Shown here: positions 27,247 through 37,126 of the stretch, piece by piece | Position numbering within the stretch: the first letter of the stretch is position 1 | How the letters are laid out: each line of letters opens with the position of its first letter | Source: Arthrobacter sp. Y81 | Lineage (GTDB): Bacteria; Actinomycetota; Actinomycetes; Actinomycetales; Micrococcaceae | NCBI RefSeq assembly: GCF_002929335.1 | Contig: NZ_PJIL01000019.1 | Location: forward strand, 1-64,000 | Direction of reading: 5' to 3' | DNA: 64,000 bases | Made by a program: the position numbers and the translations under genes | The notes under the pieces: generated by a model | Told to the model about the DNA's origin: nothing | Databases searched by the model: none | What the model saw: only the letters and a program-made list of their open reading frames with translations

Positions 27247-28767
27247 TCAGTGGCGCAGCCGGATGTTGAGCGCGTTCTTTGTGGCGGCTTTGCGGTACGC
27301 AGTTTCGGTGTCGCGGGAGATGCGCTCCTCGATCTTCAGCAGCCGGGCGTAGATGCGGTCTGCATCCGGGGGCAGGTCCGGTGCGGCGGCGAGGCGTGTC
27401 AGCAGCGCCACGGCAAGGACGCTGTCCTGGTGGTCGCCCAGGATCTGCTGCAGCCGCTTGGCTGCCGTCGCCAGTTTCGCGGAGCGTTTGCCGTGGATCG
27501 AGGCGACGGATTCGGCGGCGTGCCGGAGGCGTTTGGCGTCTTTGCGCACCTGGTGCAGTGCGGTGTCGCGGTCGCGCCGCGATCTGGCCCGCTTAGCGGC
27601 TTTGCGCGCACGGTTGAGGCGTCTGGCTGTCTCGTCTACCAGCCGGGCCGTGACGCCGCGGGCGGGCTTGGCGGCGCGCGGCTTGGTGGGCGGGTCGTCG
27701 CGGAAGTTTTCGAGGTCTTTCAGGAGCCGGAAGTAGCGCCCGGAATCCAGGGCTTCGAGTGTTTTCCGATATCCGGTGTTGTATTTAGTGTCGAGCTCGC
27801 GTTCGATTGTCGCGCGGACCGGGCCTGTGCTGTCCTTCTCCGGCGGGTCACTAAGGTGAAGGTGGAGGCGTTCGCGCATGACCTCCGCGTCCCGAGCCTG
27901 CCCAAGGATCCCGGCCAGCCACTTCAATTCATCCGCAAGCTGCTTGACCACGGACTTGTCGAAGAGCGGGCGATACGTCGTCAGGGCTGAGCGGGCGCGT
28001 CGCGTCGCGGATCTCATCTGATGGACCGCGTCCGGGGTTTCGCGGCGTACGCCCGGGTCATGGATGAGGAATTCGGTGATCCGGTCGTTCAGGTAGGCGG
28101 TGACGACGTCGGCTGACGGTCCCTTCTTCCTCGGCTCCCGGATGCCGGGCACGCGTTCGGGCGGCCAGGCCTCACCCAGTGCCCGTGCCAGCTTGGCGGC
28201 CTGCGCCGAGCGGACCGCGCCCGTTGTGGTGATGGTTCCTTCGGCTGCCGCGAAGAGACGGTCGGCGCCATGAACGAGTTCGATCTCCCATTCACGCCAC
28301 TGCTGCTCTGTCTGTGCCGGGTGCAGGGCTTGGGCATGCACCCGGTCGTCGGCGAAATCGGCCAGGTGCTCGCCGCCAGGCCCGTAGAGCCGGTGCGTGG
28401 TGCGCTGGGTAGTCAGCCGGGCGACGGGCACGAGGTGCTCACCCCGGGTGTAGACGTGCACGTGGTTGGCCAGCTCCTCCGGCACGGAGTCCGGTTGGCC
28501 CAGCGGGGCGTGGAGTTCCTGCCGCCGGTCATCGCCGGCGGGGAGTTTGAGGTGCCATCCGTGGTCGGCCCCTCCTGTGCGGCGGCGCAGGGTGATGCGC
28601 CGCGCGGCGAGGGCAAGGGTCGGGGTGTCGAAGTACACGGCTTCGAGATGGTCTGACACCGGCACCGCGACGCGTTCCACACCAGGGATGTCCACTAGCT
28701 CCGGAAGCGGAGTGGAGGTCTCGGCGTCGTATTTTTGTTCCGTTTCGAGCTGGTCGTCGGATGTCAC
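27247..28767 (-). CDS. CYTH-CHAD domain protein
   Basis: A 506-residue protein. The N-terminal CYTH domain (residues about 1-205) has the ExExK motif as ETEQK, with TPTLALAARRITLRRRTGG. The C-terminal CHAD domain (about 220-500) has HQMRSATRRARSALTTYRPL and HQVRKDAKRLRHAAESVASI, the conserved basic/His helices. CYTH domains act on triphosphates and CHAD domains bind inorganic polyphosphate, often at polyP granules. Its presence beside ppk2 genes supports a polyphosphate-linked role. Confidence 0.9.
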   Translation of the reverse strand: MTSDDQLETEQKYDAETSTPLPELVDIPGVERVAVPVSDHLEAVYFDTPTLALAARRITLRRRTGGADHGWHLKLPAGDDRRQELHAPLGQPDSVPEELANHVHVYTRGEHLVPVARLTTQRTTHRLYGPGGEHLADFADDRVHAQALHPAQTEQQWREWEIELVHGADRLFAAAEGTITTTGAVRSAQAAKLARALGEAWPPERVPGIREPRKKGPSADVVTAYLNDRITEFLIHDPGVRRETPDAVHQMRSATRRARSALTTYRPLFDKSVVKQLADELKWLAGILGQARDAEVMRERLHLHLSDPPEKDSTGPVRATIERELDTKYNTGYRKTLEALDSGRYFRLLKDLENFRDDPPTKPRAAKPARGVTARLVDETARRLNRARKAAKRARSRRDRDTALHQVRKDAKRLRHAAESVASIHGKRSAKLATAAKRLQQILGDHQDSVLAVALLTRLAAAPDLPPDADRIYARLLKIEERISRDTETAYRKAATKNALNIRLRH

Positions 28768-28772
28768 GGCGG

Positions 28773-29048
28773 TCAGGCGTCCGCCCCGGCGGCGCCTTCC
28801 AGCGTTGAGGGGGCAAAGAGTGCGGCAACGACGTCATCACGGAGGTAGTACTGGCGTCGTTCCAGCGGTACCAGGCTGCCGCGCACGACGTAGTAGCCGC
28901 GGCCTTCGCCGGGGCCGCCGGCTGCGCGGTCAATGGCATCGAGCATGTCGGGGCTGAGGAGCTGCCCGGGGCCTCGTTCCTGGAGCAGGGCGTGGTCTTC
29001 GGGCTCGAGGGAGCTGATGAGCCCCTGAATGTCTGTCACTGTCCGCAT
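28773..29048 (-). CDS. small hypothetical protein
   Basis: A 91-residue protein starting MRTVTDIQGLISSLEPEDHALLQERGPGQLLSPDMLDAIDRAAGG. The C-terminal half (YYVVRGSLVPLERRQYYLRDDVVAALF) resembles a small alpha/beta module. Its stop is four bases from the CYTH-CHAD start on the same strand, so the two are probably co-transcribed. Confidence 0.6.
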   Translation of the reverse strand: MRTVTDIQGLISSLEPEDHALLQERGPGQLLSPDMLDAIDRAAGGPGEGRGYYVVRGSLVPLERRQYYLRDDVVAALFAPSTLEGAAGADA

Positions 29049-29307
29049 CCTTGCCGGCACCGCTGGAACGTGCTGTGGTTCCCCCTGCGGGCGGTGCCCG
29101 GGGGTGCCTTGACCGGTTGCGTCCACAACGATTGTAGGGCTCCGGAGGCGGCAGGAACAGGCCAGGTCTCCGGGCCGGAAAGTCCGAACCGGCGGCTGCA
29201 CCGGATGCCGGGTACAGGCCCCTACAGGTCCTCGAAGCCGTCGGAGTAGGTCGGTCCCCGGCATGACCGGGTTGCCGACCCGGCAGCTGCCCGTGCAGCG
29301 GATGGGA

Positions 29308-29819
29308 CTAGCGGGCGCTCCCGCGCGGTTCGGTTGGCGTCTCTGCGTCGTCCGGCGTGCCGGGGACGGGCGAGCCGGGAAAGATTCCGCCTTCGAGGTG
29401 GAAACTGAGCAGTTCGGCCCGGAATTTGACCGCATCAACGTAGCCGGTCAGGGCCGGGTGGGTGCCGCGCGCCGTTTTCCGGACCAGTCCGGTCAGCGGA
29501 CCTTTGGCCGTATCCCTGACCTTCAGATGGGTGATCCCGGTGTAGTCCGCCAGCGTAAAGGTGCGTTCGACCTGCAGCAGTCCCAGCGGAAGTCCTCCGG
29601 TCCATGTCGTGAGCTTTCCGGGGATTTGATCAACCCGGAGGCGGAAGGTTCTCTTGCCGCCGTCCCGGGTCCGGACCCGTATCCGTTCGCCGTGGCCCAC
29701 CTTGCCGTTGACCTCTGTGATTCCGGAATCCCAGACCGGGTAGTTTCCGCGTCGGTGATGATGTCCCACACCGTGCCGGATCCGGCCAGGATTAGGGTCT
29801 CCGCCTCGAACGATTTCAT
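29308..29819 (-). pseudogene. SRPBCC family protein, frameshifted
   Basis: From the ATG at 29819 the frame reads MKSFEAETLILAGSGTVWDIITDA, nearly the start of the intact paralogue at 35107. It leaves frame near 29749, and the second frame resumes NYPVWDSGITEVNGKV, then RVDQIPGKLTTWTGGLPLGLL. One missing base after the DA codons restores the gene. The C-terminal tail (GSPVPGTPDDAETPTEP) is longer than in the paralogues. Ligand unknown. Confidence 0.75.
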
Positions 29820-30022
29820 GCTTGCAAGGTTATCCGCAGGTCCTGTGGCGCATCTTCAAAGAGCCGTTGTGGCTCATGTGATCTGTGTGACGTGCCCGGC
29901 ATGTCACACCAGGGTCGGGGTCCGGGGGTCTACCGGCGGTTGTGAAGGGGCCGGGTTAACCGTTGATCCGGTGTTGGTCCGGCCGTCATCCGGACGAAAG
30001 GCGGGAGCGGGATTATGAAGCC

Positions 30023-30874
30023 ATGAAACGAACGGACCGGGATGCGGCCAGCGCGGCGCTGGCCTGCGACGTCTGCGGGCAGTTGCCCCATCCGCATAAG
30101 GTGCGCCTCACCCTTGCGAACGTCGCTGTGATGCTGCCCGTGGAGCTGTTGGTGCACGCCGCGGTGGTGAACACCGAAATGCCCTATTTTCAGAAGGTGC
30201 TGGTGTTAACCCTGACGGCGACGGTTCTGGTGATCTGGGTGGCCGAGCCGTCCGTCAGGCGTGCGTTGCGGGACTGGCTGCACGCGCCGGCTCTGCGCCA
30301 CCAGCGGCGGCTGCACACGTCAGCCACACTCTGGCGGGTCCGGACCCTTGTGGATGACCACGCGTCGGCGCAGGGAAAATTGGCCCGCAGCCTGGCCGGA
30401 AGCAAGACCGATGTGCTCGGTCTGCAGCTCCACCCGGTCCCCGGCGGGGTCCTGACGGAGCTCCTTATCTCTGCACCGGAATACGTGACACAGCTTGATC
30501 TGCTCGGCGCCGCGGAGGCCGGCGGGGGCCGAAGTGCCACGGCCTGGCCAACCACTGCGCTGGCCCTGGCCGACGGACAGACGAAAGCCCTGAGCCTTGC
30601 TCTGCGGGTGGCGGGGAATCCGGACGAACTGCAGCTTGCCGTCGCTGACCTCCTCGGGGCAGAACTGGTGCCGGACCCGCCCGGTGCGCACTTGCATCAC
30701 CCGAAGGGTCTGCTGCTGAAGATACCGTCGCCTCGGCTGGGGCCCTTGTTTTTCGCCCGCCCGCAGGCGCCCTTCACCCCTGCAGAGTCCGCACGGGCAC
30801 ATCGTTTGGCCGAACTGGCCGAGCTGACCGAACTGTCCAGGGGACGCCCGGTTCCCCATGCCGGCCTCGACTAG
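30023..30874 (+). CDS. membrane-anchored protein with ACT-like domain
   Basis: A 283-residue protein with a Cys-x-x-Cys near the start (ACDVCGQLPHPHK), two membrane helices (LTLANVAVMLPVELLVHAAVV and KVLVLTLTATVLVIWVAE), then a cytosolic part with LQLHPVPGGVLTELLISAP, which looks like an ACT-type ligand domain. It is 78 bases upstream of the Pls-type synthetase on the same strand, so it may be a partner or sensor. The start at 30023 is supported by length after a weak purine-rich site. Confidence 0.55.
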   Translation: MKRTDRDAASAALACDVCGQLPHPHKVRLTLANVAVMLPVELLVHAAVVNTEMPYFQKVLVLTLTATVLVIWVAEPSVRRALRDWLHAPALRHQRRLHTSATLWRVRTLVDDHASAQGKLARSLAGSKTDVLGLQLHPVPGGVLTELLISAPEYVTQLDLLGAAEAGGGRSATAWPTTALALADGQTKALSLALRVAGNPDELQLAVADLLGAELVPDPPGAHLHHPKGLLLKIPSPRLGPLFFARPQAPFTPAESARAHRLAELAELTELSRGRPVPHAGLD

Positions 30875-30952
30875 CTGCGACGGTGTCGGAGCACGAAGGG
30901 CGGGCTCTCCCGGGTGCCGTGCCTCCCTGGCGATCCGGATCGGAGAAGTACT

Positions 30953-33900
30953 ATGAACGTCACATCCGTTGGCGAGCCTGACTCTTACGGCAGGATCGAT
31001 GCCGCCGCGCCGGGCCTCGGACACAATGGGATGGTGACAACCCCTCGCGCGCAACTGGCACGTGCTGCTGACGCTGCCCCGCCGCGTACTTTGATTCAGA
31101 TCCTGCTGGAAACCGCAGGGCGGTTCCCGGATGCCTCCGCGCTCGACGACGGTCGGGCCTCGCTCAGTTATGCGGAGCTGCTCCGCGAGGTGAAGGCCTA
31201 CGCCGTGCGGCTGCATCAGGCCGGGATCGGCGCCGGTGACAAGGTCGGAGTGTGGATCCCGTCCGGAACGAACGAGCTGTACGTCGCGATCGTGGCCGCC
31301 CTGTATGTTGGTGCGGCCTATGTTCCGGTTGACGCCGATGACCCGGACGAGCGGGCACGGCTGGTTTTTGATGAGGCAGGGGTCGCCGGGGTCCTGCGTG
31401 CCGGTGAGGTCATCACCTCCCCGGACCGGGTCCGGCCGTTCCCGGCGCCGCGGCAGGCCACGCCGGCCGATGATGCGTGGGTGATCTTTACCTCCGGGTC
31501 CACCGGCACGCCGAAGGGTGTGGCGGTCACGCACCGCTCCGCTGCGGCGTTCGTCGACGCCGAAGCGCGCCTGTTCCTGCCGGTCGAGCCGGTGAACACC
31601 TCGGACCGGGTCCTGGCCGGGCTGTCCGTGGCGTTTGACGCCTCCTGCGAGGAAATGTGGCTGGCCTGGCGCAACGGCGCCTGCCTGGTCCCGGCCCCGC
31701 GGTCCCTGGTCCGGACCGGCATGGACCTGGGTCCGTGGCTGATCACGAACGGCATCACCGTTGTCTCCACGGTCCCTACCCTCGCCGGGTTGTGGCCGGC
31801 TGAGTCCCTCGAGGCGGTCCGGCTGCTGATCTTCGGCGGTGAGGCCTGCCCGCCGGAACTTGCCGCCCGGCTCGCCGTGGACGAACGCGAGGTCTGGAAC
31901 ACCTACGGACCGACCGAAGCGACCGTGGTGGCCTGCGCCGCGCAAATGGACGGAAAAGGCCCGGTGCGGATCGGGTTGCCCCTGGACGGCTGGGACCTTG
32001 CCGTCGTCGACCCGGCCGGGATCCCCGTGGTAGAAGGTGAGATCGGGGAGCTGATCATCGGCGGTGTGGGCCTGGCCCGGTACCTGGACCCGGCCAAGGA
32101 CGCGGAGAAGTACGCTCCCATGGACACCCTGGGCTGGGACCGGGCATACCGCAGCGGTGACCTGGTCCGCTACGAGGAGGCCGGACTCATCTTCGTCGGC
32201 CGCGCCGATGAACAGGTCAAACTCGGCGGACGCCGGATCGAACTGGGCGAAATCGACGCAGCCCTCCAGTCCCTGCCCGGCATCCACGGGGCCGCCGTCG
32301 CCGTGCAAACCACAGCCGCAGGCAACCAGATCCTCGTCGGCTACCTTGCACCGGCGCCGGGCGTCGTTCCCGATCTGGCCCGGGCCCGGGAACTTCTGGC
32401 CGGCCGCCTCCCGGCGCCCCTTATTCCCATGCTGACCGTCATTGACTCGCTGCCGGTCAAGACCAGCGGCAAGGTGGACCGCAATGCCCTGCCCTGGCCG
32501 CTGGGAAACCCTCCGGAGGGTGACGCGGTGCCTCTGGCGGACCTTGACGAACGCACCGCGTGGATTGCCGGGCAGTGGGTTGCGGTGCTCGGTTCAGCTC
32601 CGGAGGGCCTGGACGCCGACTTCTTCGCCCACGGCGGCGGCAGCCTGGCCGCGGCTCAGTTGGTCTCGGCCCTGCGGGTGCGCTACCCGACGATCACGGT
32701 AGCGGACATTTACGCGCAGCCACGACTGGGCGCCCTGGCCGAGCTGGCGCGGCTGTCCCAGCCCGACGGGGGTGACGAAGCCATCCAGGCGGCCGAACGG
32801 CACGTGCAGCCGACCGCACTGAAATCTAGGATCTTCCAGCTCCTGGCAGGGATCCCGCTGCAGCTGCTGGTGTCCATGCGCTGGCTGACCTATCTGATGG
32901 CCATCAACAACATCCTCGCCACCGGGGTGCTTCGCGCAGCCCCGACCGTGTCGTGGTGGTGGGTGCTGGCCTCCTGGGCCGTGTTCGTCAGCCCATGGGG
33001 ACGGATGGCCCTCTCCGCCGCAGCAGCCCGGATCCTGCTTCGCGGCATCGCCCCGGGCAGCTACCCGCGCTCCGGCAAGGTCCACCTGCGGTTGTGGCTC
33101 GCCGAACAGATCGCCGACCTCTCCGGCGCCGTCAGCCTCGCCGGCGCACCCTGGGTGCCATACTACGCGCGTGCCCTGGGCGCGAAGATCGGCAAGGACG
33201 TGGACCTGCATTCCGTCCCGCCCGTGACCGGGATGCTGAGCCTGGGCACGGGCTCCTCGATCGAACCCGAAGTGGACCTGTCGGGCTGGTGGATCGACGG
33301 AGACCTGGTCCATATCGGACACGTCCGGGTCGGACCGGGCGCCACCGTCGGTTCACGCAGCACCCTGATGCCCGGCACACGGATCGGTGCCGGGGCCGAA
33401 GTCGCCCCCGGCTCGGCGGTCCTGGGCAAAGTCAAAGCCAACCAGCGGTTCGCCGGTTCACCGGCACAACGCCTCGGCAAAGCACAGCAGGACTGGCCCG
33501 CCCCGCCGCCGCTGCGCCCCGGTGCCCGGCTCTGGTTCCCCGTCTACGCCGTCGCGTCCGCGCTGCTGGCCACCATTCCCTACATCTCGGCAGCAGCAGG
33601 GGCCCTGGTCGTGGTTCGGGCCATCCACGGCCAGGACTCGCTCGCCTCCTCCTGGCCGGTGCTTTTGTGGGCGGTCCCGGTGGCGGCCGTCATCTGGTTC
33701 GCCTCCAACATGATCCTGATCGTGACCATCGTCAGGCTGCTGGGCCTGGGCCTGGCCCCGGGCCACTACCGGGTCCGCAGCCTCACCGGCTGGCGGGTCT
33801 GGGCCACCGAACGCGTCCTGGACATCGCCCGGGACCTGCTCTTCCCGCTCTACGCCAGCCTGTTCACCCCGGTCTGGCTCCGGCTCCTCGGCGCCACGGT

Positions 33901-34951
33901 CGGCCGGAACGTGGAAGCGTCCACCGTACTGTTGCTGCCCTCGATGACCACGGTCGGGGACGGGGCGTTCCTGGCCGATGACACCATGATCGCCTCCTAC
34001 GAACTCGGCGGAGGCTGGATGAAGATCGGACGGGCCAAAATCGGCAAACGGGCGTTCCTGGGCAACTCCGGGATGACCGGGGCCGGACGCAGCGTCCCGA
34101 AAAACTCCCTCGTCGCCGTCCTGTCCGCGACACCGTCCAAGGCCAAGTCCGGGACGTCCTGGCTGGGCAGCCCGCCGGTCCGGCTGCGCCGGGCACGGAT
34201 GGATATGGACCAGAGCCTGACCTTCAACCCCCCGCTGCGGCTGAAGATCTACCGGTCCTGCTGGGAGTTGGGCCGCGCCGTTCCGGTGATCCTGACCGCT
34301 GCCATCGCCGCCGGTGTCCTGGCAGTCCTTGACCTGATCGCCACCCGGGGCGGCTACCTTGCCGCGGCGCTGCTGGGAACCGTGGTGGTCCTGGCCGCCG
34401 GTGCCGTGGCCGCCGGAAGCTCGGTCGCGGCCAAATGGCTGCTCGTGGGACGCATCCGCGCAGGGGAGCATCCGCTGTGGAGCTCGTTCATCTGGCGCAA
34501 CGAGGTCGTGGACACCTTCATCGAAATGGTCACCGCCCCCTGGTTCGCCCGGGCCGCGGCCGGCACCCCCGCCCTGGTCTGGTGGCTCCGTGCCCTCGGC
34601 GCCCGGATCGGATCCGGCACCTGGTGCGAAAGCTACTGGCTCCCCGAAGCGGACCTGGTCACCCTCGGCGCGAACTCCACCGTCAACCGCGGCTGCGTGG
34701 TCCAGACCCACCTCTTCCACGACCGGGTCATGAGCATCGACACCGTCACCCTCGAGTCCGGCGCGACCATGGGCCCGCACGGCGTCATCCTTCCCGCCGC
34801 CCGGATCGGGGCCGGCGGCACCGTCGGGCCCGCATCCCTGGTCATGCGCGGGGAAACCGTCCCCGCCGGGACTTACTGGATCGGCAACCCCGTCAGCCCC
34901 TGGACCACCCCACCCGGCGCCACCGCCGTCAGCGTTCCGCAAAGCGTGTAA
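30953..34951 (+). CDS. Pls/PosA-type non-ribosomal peptide synthetase (homopoly-amino-acid synthase)
   Basis: A 1332-residue single-module enzyme. The adenylation domain (about 45-515) has IFTSGSTGTPKGVAVTH, FDASCEEMWLAW, NTYGPTEATVV, GGRRIELGEID and the final Lys in TSGKVDR. A carrier domain follows (HGGGSLAAAQLV, Ser near 565). After it come membrane helices and three left-handed-helix/acetyltransferase-like repeats (for example IGHVRVGPGATVGSRSTLMPG, AFLGNSGMTGAGRSVPK, MGPHGVILPAARIGAGG). There is no classical condensation domain. This is the layout of epsilon-poly-lysine synthetase. Hand alignment to GrsA gives code D-A-E-S-I-G-T-V-V-K, close to reported Lys codes. The start may instead be an ATG at 31031. 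Confidence 0.87.
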   Translation: MNVTSVGEPDSYGRIDAAAPGLGHNGMVTTPRAQLARAADAAPPRTLIQILLETAGRFPDASALDDGRASLSYAELLREVKAYAVRLHQAGIGAGDKVGVWIPSGTNELYVAIVAALYVGAAYVPVDADDPDERARLVFDEAGVAGVLRAGEVITSPDRVRPFPAPRQATPADDAWVIFTSGSTGTPKGVAVTHRSAAAFVDAEARLFLPVEPVNTSDRVLAGLSVAFDASCEEMWLAWRNGACLVPAPRSLVRTGMDLGPWLITNGITVVSTVPTLAGLWPAESLEAVRLLIFGGEACPPELAARLAVDEREVWNTYGPTEATVVACAAQMDGKGPVRIGLPLDGWDLAVVDPAGIPVVEGEIGELIIGGVGLARYLDPAKDAEKYAPMDTLGWDRAYRSGDLVRYEEAGLIFVGRADEQVKLGGRRIELGEIDAALQSLPGIHGAAVAVQTTAAGNQILVGYLAPAPGVVPDLARARELLAGRLPAPLIPMLTVIDSLPVKTSGKVDRNALPWPLGNPPEGDAVPLADLDERTAWIAGQWVAVLGSAPEGLDADFFAHGGGSLAAAQLVSALRVRYPTITVADIYAQPRLGALAELARLSQPDGGDEAIQAAERHVQPTALKSRIFQLLAGIPLQLLVSMRWLTYLMAINNILATGVLRAAPTVSWWWVLASWAVFVSPWGRMALSAAAARILLRGIAPGSYPRSGKVHLRLWLAEQIADLSGAVSLAGAPWVPYYARALGAKIGKDVDLHSVPPVTGMLSLGTGSSIEPEVDLSGWWIDGDLVHIGHVRVGPGATVGSRSTLMPGTRIGAGAEVAPGSAVLGKVKANQRFAGSPAQRLGKAQQDWPAPPPLRPGARLWFPVYAVASALLATIPYISAAAGALVVVRAIHGQDSLASSWPVLLWAVPVAAVIWFASNMILIVTIVRLLGLGLAPGHYRVRSLTGWRVWATERVLDIARDLLFPLYASLFTPVWLRLLGATVGRNVEASTVLLLPSMTTVGDGAFLADDTMIASYELGGGWMKIGRAKIGKRAFLGNSGMTGAGRSVPKNSLVAVLSATPSKAKSGTSWLGSPPVRLRRARMDMDQSLTFNPPLRLKIYRSCWELGRAVPVILTAAIAAGVLAVLDLIATRGGYLAAALLGTVVVLAAGAVAAGSSVAAKWLLVGRIRAGEHPLWSSFIWRNEVVDTFIEMVTAPWFARAAAGTPALVWWLRALGARIGSGTWCESYWLPEADLVTLGANSTVNRGCVVQTHLFHDRVMSIDTVTLESGATMGPHGVILPAARIGAGGTVGPASLVMRGETVPAGTYWIGNPVSPWTTPPGATAVSVPQSV

Positions 34952-35106
34952 CGCGCCCCATGGTGGTGGCGGCAGCCGGAGAGAGCGGGTATGCGCTTGC
35001 GTCAACATCATCGCAACCGTCAGACCCGCCCTGTTCATGTGCTGTTCACCGCAGTAGCCCGAAGTCCAGCGACAGTCGTAAATTGCGCTGGGTAGTCTGT
35101 CGGGGT

Positions 35107-35526
35107 ATGAAATCCTTTGAGGCAGAAACGATGATCTACGCCCGCTCCTCCACCGTGTGGGACATCATCACCGATGAAGGTAACTACACCGTCTGGGACT
35201 CCGGAATCACACGTATCGAGGGACAGATACGCAACGGCGGCACCATCAGAATCCGAACCATCACCGGCGGACACCGAAGCTTCCGCCTGCGCGTTCAACA
35301 GATCCCCGGAGAGGTGATGACCTGGACCGGCGGCCTGCCGATGGGCCTGTTCACCGGTGTCCGGACGTTCACGCTCTCGCCTCAGGGAGGGAAAACTCAA
35401 TTGCGCGTGAGAGAGGAATTCAGCGGCCCTCTGCTGGGAATGATCTGGCGGACCGTGCCGGACCTCGGACAGGACTGCACAGGCTACGTCAACGCCGTCA
35501 AGGAACGCGCGGAACTGATCGGCTGA
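35107..35526 (+). CDS. SRPBCC (START/Bet v 1-like) family protein
   Basis: A 139-residue protein, the best-preserved member of the local SRPBCC family: MKSFEAETMIYARSSTVWDI, TVWDSGITRIEGQIRNGG and VQQIPGEVMTWTGGLPMGLF. It has the fold's N-terminal strand and glycine-rich turn. It follows the Pls-type gene by 155 bases on the same strand and may share its transcript. Function not determined; small-molecule binding is the family norm. Confidence 0.8.
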   Translation: MKSFEAETMIYARSSTVWDIITDEGNYTVWDSGITRIEGQIRNGGTIRIRTITGGHRSFRLRVQQIPGEVMTWTGGLPMGLFTGVRTFTLSPQGGKTQLRVREEFSGPLLGMIWRTVPDLGQDCTGYVNAVKERAELIG

Positions 35527-35573
35527 CGCCTCCCGGACGTGACCGGCAGCTCAACCTGGCGCGCAGCGGCCTG

Positions 35574-35905
35574 TTAGCCGTGATGTTTGATGAACTCCAG
35601 GGCTGTGTCCGCCACGTCGCGCCAGCCGTGGTCGATGGTCAGTGAATGGCCGCGATCGGGTATTTCCTTGATCTCGGTGAGTCCCGGGTTGCGCTCCTGC
35701 CGATTGAAGGACGCGTGGGCGATGGACCAGGGAACGGTGTGGTCCTTTTCGCCGGAGAAAATCAGCAGTGGCCCATTCAGGATTTGGGTGTAAACCTTGG
35801 CCTCCGTGAAAGGACGGAAGGTCTCGTACAGTTCGCGGGCTTCATCTGCTGGTAGTGCGTTTGCCCATCCGTAGATGAATTGCTCGAACGTCAGCGAGAC
35901 CGCGC
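35574..35905 (-). pseudogene. alpha/beta hydrolase, C-terminal fragment
   Basis: A minus frame without a start codon gives SLTFEQFIYGWANALPADEA, then GPLLIFSGEKDHTVPW (acid Asp) and GHSLTIDHGWRDVAD (His), ending EFIKHHG. This is the last about 105 residues of a haloalkane/haloperoxidase-type hydrolase. The nucleophile elbow and N-terminal half are missing upstream of about 35905. Confidence 0.7.
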
Positions 35906-36037
35906 GCTAGGTGTTGGTCGAGTTCACCAGCACCGGTGACGCGGACTTCAGGGAGGACGGGTGGCCGGGCGCTTGTGGCGGCCGGCACCTCCTGCAGCCG
36001 AATGCAGGAACCGTGGGCCCGACGGTGGATGGTCGGC

Positions 36038-36928
36038 TTAGGCTCCGGGCCTTTCGCCGTCTTCGAAAATTCTCGACGCCGGGCCGACAATGAGGCTGTC
36101 CGGTGCGGAGACCAGTTCGGTGTCCTTGTCGTCGTAGTCAAACATGTGCAGAACGTGGCGCATGGCCTCCAGCCTGGCGCGTTTCTTGTCGTTGCTCTTG
36201 ACCACGGTCCACGGCGCCCACGCCGTGTCCGTAGCCAGGAACATGGTCTCCTTTGCAGTGGTGTAGGAATCCCACTTATCCAGTGAGGCAAGGTCCATAG
36301 GGGAGAGCTTCCATTGCCGCACCGGGTCAACCTGACGGATCGCGAACCGGGTCAGCTGCTCTGTCCGTGACACAGAGAACCAGAACTTCACCACGTCAAT
36401 GCCGTCGTTGGTCAGAACCTACTCGAAGGCCGGGGCCTGACGGAGAAAGCCCCGGTACTGGTCATCGGTGCAGAACCCCATGACCCGCTCCACCCCGGCA
36501 CGGTTGTACCAGGAGCGGTCGAACATGATGATCTCTCCCTTGGCCGGCAGGTGGGTGACGTAGCGCTGGAAGTACCACTGCGACTGTTCACGTTCGCTGG
36601 GCTTTTCCAGCGCCACAACGTGGGCGCCGCGCGGATTCAGGTGCTCGGTGAATCGTTTGATCGTGCCGCCCTTGCCCGCGGCGTCCCGGCCCTCAAACAG
36701 CACCACGAGACGTCGGCCAGTGGCCTTGACCCACTTCTGCAGCTTGAGCAGTTCGATCTGCAACAGCCGCTTTTCCATCTCGTACTGCTCCCGCGTCATT
36801 CTGGTCCCGTAGGGGTAACCCTCCCTCCAGATGTCGACAGGTGTGCCTTCGGGAGTTAGCAGGACGGGGTCGTCGTCATCGTCATCCAGCACAGTGAAGC
36901 CATGGTGGGCCAGGTCAAAAACGTTCAT
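36038..36928 (-). pseudogene. ppk2: polyphosphate kinase 2, interrupted by an amber codon
   Basis: From the ATG at 36928 (MNVFDLAHHGFTVLDDD) the frame encodes a full PPK2: EGRDAAGKGGTIKRF, FDRSWYNRAGVERVMGF, and after the interruption KFWFSVSRTEQLTRFAIRQ and KSNDKKRARLEAM. A TAG replaces the CAG present in the paralogue at 50.3 kb (after RQAPAFE, near 36418), splitting the protein at about residue 170. Everything else is intact, so this is a recent inactivation, a sequencing error, or a suppressed/readthrough gene. Confidence 0.88.
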
Positions 36929-37126
36929 CGACCGAACATACTTTGCTCCCATGAACAATTCGTGAACACACCGGACGCGGAGGAGGAGCCCCCGTATAAC
37001 CCCGTCATGCGTTGCGGCGGGCGCAACTGCCGAACGGACGTCGCCGTCGTCCGTCCGCGGCAAAACAGTAGGTCTTCCACTCCTAAGACAATCAGGGCGC
37101 GCCAGATCTGCGGCCATGGCCTGCAG

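Noticed and set aside
30320..32308. 662-codon open frame on the minus strand
   Set aside because: Antisense to two well-supported genes and low-complexity; no recognisable motif.
33458..35038. 526-codon open frame on the minus strand
   Set aside because: It lies antisense to the Pls-type synthetase and is Gly/Asp/Gln-rich with no domain; long antisense frames are expected in high-GC DNA.
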